Below are positions 5,238-6,263 of a stretch of DNA of 6,263 nt, piece by piece. Location: contig LATQ01000218.1 in the NCBI GenBank assembly GCA_001017865.1, positions 1 to 6,263 on the forward strand. The letters run 5' to 3'. The first letter of the stretch is position 1. Each line of letters starts with the position of its first letter. Under the pieces are notes generated by a model. It had not been told where the DNA came from. It did no database searches and was given only the letters and a program-made list of their open reading frames with translations. The translations under genes and the position numbers were made by a program. Source of the stretch: Rhodococcus sp. IITR03 (GTDB lineage: Bacteria; Actinomycetota; Actinomycetes; Mycobacteriales; Mycobacteriaceae).

Positions 5238-5536
5238 TCAGTAGTCGTAGTCGCGGTCGGTGGGAGCGGAGCGGTGTCCCAGCCGCCGCAGATGCGTGCG
5301 CCGGCTCAGGCGGATCACGGGCCGGGCGAGAAAATCGAGCGAACCGAGCAGGAACAGCCAGGTGCCGGCGGTCTGGGTGGAGTCGAAGAAGAACAACACG
5401 CTGCCGATGGTGAAGAACACCGCGATCAGGACGTCGTTGACGATCGAGCCGTCTCGTATCGGTTGTCGATCACGACCTGCTCCCGGCCGACGGACAGTTG
5501 CAGCGACGGATCTGTTCGGGTGCGATCGGTGGCCAT
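5238..5536 (-). pseudogene. YrhK-domain membrane protein, one-base frameshift
   Basis: ATG 5536 opens MATDRTRTDPSLQLSVGREQ, then VVIDNRYET. The frame breaks near 5450 (ACGGCTCG, probably ACGGGCTCG) and the adjacent frame continues with GSIVNDVLIAVFFTIGSVLF, DSTQTAGTWLFLLGSLDFLA and RPVIRLSRRTHLRR to TGA 5238-5240. Restored length is 99 residues, with two helices (about 34-51 and 57-71). The arrangement I-x-N-x-Y-E...N(D)...F..GS..FF.......GTWLF..GS..F...P..RL matches the YrhK domain, whose function is unknown. The gene is upstream of the antiporter and channel on the same strand and probably in the same transcript. The ribosome site is weak. The adjacent divergent gene starts 43 bases away. 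Confidence 0.75.
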
Positions 5537-5579
5537 GGCCGGGCGAGTACCCGTCTGCCGGTGCGGGTATGCCCGATGA

Positions 5580-6134
5580 ATGTGGTTCGGAAGCTGGTCC
5601 GATCTGATGCGGGTGGTGCTCGTCGGTGCGGCCGCCTATCTCTGGCTGGTGGTCGTACTGCGAATCTCGGGAAAACGAACCCTGGCCAAACTCAACGCCT
5701 TCGATCTGGTCGTGACCGTCGCGCTCGGTTCGACGCTGGCGACGATCCTGCTCAGCTCCGATGTGTCGTGGTCCGAGGGCGCGGTGGCACTGGTGCTGTT
5801 GGCGGCGCTGCAGTATCTGGCCGCGTTCGTCTCCTCCCGCCGACCCCGCGTGCGCACGGTGCTCACCGCCGATCCCACCCTCCTCGTCGAGGATGGAGTG
5901 CTGCTCGACCGGGCGCTGGCGCAGCAGCGGGTCAGTCCCGGGGAGGTGCGCCAAGCGGTGCGTGCCTCCGGGTTCGGAGACCTGGCTCAGGTCGCGGCGG
6001 TGGTACTCGAAACGGACGGCAGCTTCAGTGTGATCGCCTGCGAGCAGCGCGGTGACGGCTCGGCCCTCCAGGACGTGGCCCGCCCCGCAGACGACGACCG
6101 GCGACCCGATACGCATGATGGAGACCGTCGATGA
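5580..6134 (+). CDS. DUF421 (YetF/YcaP-like) membrane protein
   Basis: This is an intact 184-residue frame. The N-terminus MWFGSWSDLMRV leads to three hydrophobic helices (about 11-27, 41-58 and 66-84). The hallmark RISGKRTLAKLNAFDLV (28-44) lies between helices 1 and 2. A cytosolic domain follows with PTLLVEDGVLL (99-109), RVSPGEVRQAVRASG (117-131) and AAVVLETDGSFSVI (139-152). This order is that of the DUF421/YetF family, known as small inner-membrane proteins; in Bacillus some members affect spore germination or envelope properties, but a general reaction is not known. The start matches the family's usual MWF(x)SW opening although no clear Shine-Dalgarno sequence is visible. It is divergent from YrhK with only 43 bases between starts, and its stop overlaps the alternative start region of the next gene, so they are probably co-transcribed. 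Confidence 0.88.
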   Translation: MWFGSWSDLMRVVLVGAAAYLWLVVVLRISGKRTLAKLNAFDLVVTVALGSTLATILLSSDVSWSEGAVALVLLAALQYLAAFVSSRRPRVRTVLTADPTLLVEDGVLLDRALAQQRVSPGEVRQAVRASGFGDLAQVAAVVLETDGSFSVIACEQRGDGSALQDVARPADDDRRPDTHDGDRR

Positions 6135-6150
6135 CGCCCCGGAGGCTCCC

Positions 6151-6263
6151 ATGACCGGCGAGAGCACCGGGCACACGAATCCGCTCGAGGTGCTACGTCG
6201 GCGGCGCCGCGTGCTGGCCGAGGCCCTGCGCTCGCGCCTGTGGCCGTTGCCGGCCGTGGCAGA
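6151..6263 (+). CDS. 5' end of a further gene, possibly DUF2254 membrane protein (runs off window)
   Basis: ATG 6151 has a GGAGG ribosome site at 6141-6145 and opens MTGESTGHTNPLEVLRRRRR, then VLAEALRSRLWPLPAVA to the window edge (37 complete codons). The stretch LRSRLWPLPA before what should be the first membrane helix resembles the opening of DUF2254 predicted membrane proteins, but too little is visible to be sure. In-frame ATGs at 6115 and 6118 would overlap the end of the DUF421 gene and add about 11 residues; I prefer 6151 for its ribosome site. It is likely co-transcribed with DUF421. Confidence 0.5.
   Translation, partial: MTGESTGHTNPLEVLRRRRRVLAEALRSRLWPLPAVA

Noticed and set aside
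5537..6176. N-terminal two thirds of a long minus-strand frame ending at 5238
   Set aside because: It is antisense to the clear DUF421 gene and reads as histidine/arginine/glycine-rich shadow; only the part below about 5450 is real (YrhK).
1..6263. CRISPR array, toxin-antitoxin or phage-defence system
   Set aside because: No regular direct repeats, no cas-like or restriction-like motifs and no typical toxin/antitoxin pair were seen.

Overview
This window is high-GC actinobacterial DNA. Codon third positions are strongly G/C, and the gene content (LapA-like, Csp, CPA1 antiporter, YrhK, DUF421) together with a small 'PLNY'-type exported protein points to the Nocardia/Rhodococcus/Mycobacterium group. 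I cannot name the species. It is an accessory or stress-type chromosomal region with no core metabolic genes.

Layout from left to right. Positions 1-224 hold the 3' end of an IS110-family transposase that enters from outside the window. On the minus strand, 287-1267 carries a run of very small genes. In transcription order these are a 72-residue exported or membrane-anchored protein (1267-1050, broken by one missing base), a possible 49-residue protein (1041-892), a 25-residue single-helix membrane peptide (759-682) and a two-helix LapA/DUF1049 protein (625-287). Positions 1268-1621 have no convincing gene but contain a perfect 12-bp-stem hairpin and a CTAGGG/CCCTAG palindrome. A coiled-coil-like coding stretch (minus, 1764-1622) lies divergent from a DUF1330-family gene (plus, 1832-2205, one missing base). 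Positions 2206-2578 are mostly non-coding with one orphan coding-like stretch. They lead into a cytosolic, 18-cysteine copper-storage protein (Csp/DUF326) at 2579-2986.

The right half on the minus strand, 5536 down to 3016, reads as one probable transcription unit: a YrhK-domain membrane protein, a CPA1 Na+(K+)/H+ antiporter and a potassium channel with a TLGYGD selectivity filter. The stop codon of the antiporter directly follows the Shine-Dalgarno sequence of the channel. Divergent from YrhK, an intact DUF421 membrane protein (5580-6134) is followed by the 5' end of another gene, possibly DUF2254, which runs off the window.

The most striking property is a series of apparent single-base deletions: one in the small exported protein, one in DUF1330, one in the channel, four in the antiporter and one in YrhK, with a possible further one in the coiled-coil stretch. 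All are of the same sign, most fall in or beside short G/C runs, and restoring one base each time gives a full-length, family-like protein. This is more typical of uncorrected sequencing indels than of gene decay, so the affected genes are probably functional in the organism. As printed, however, they are broken. Taken together, the region suggests an envelope, monovalent-cation and copper homeostasis neighbourhood. I see no CRISPR array, tRNA, rRNA or defence system.
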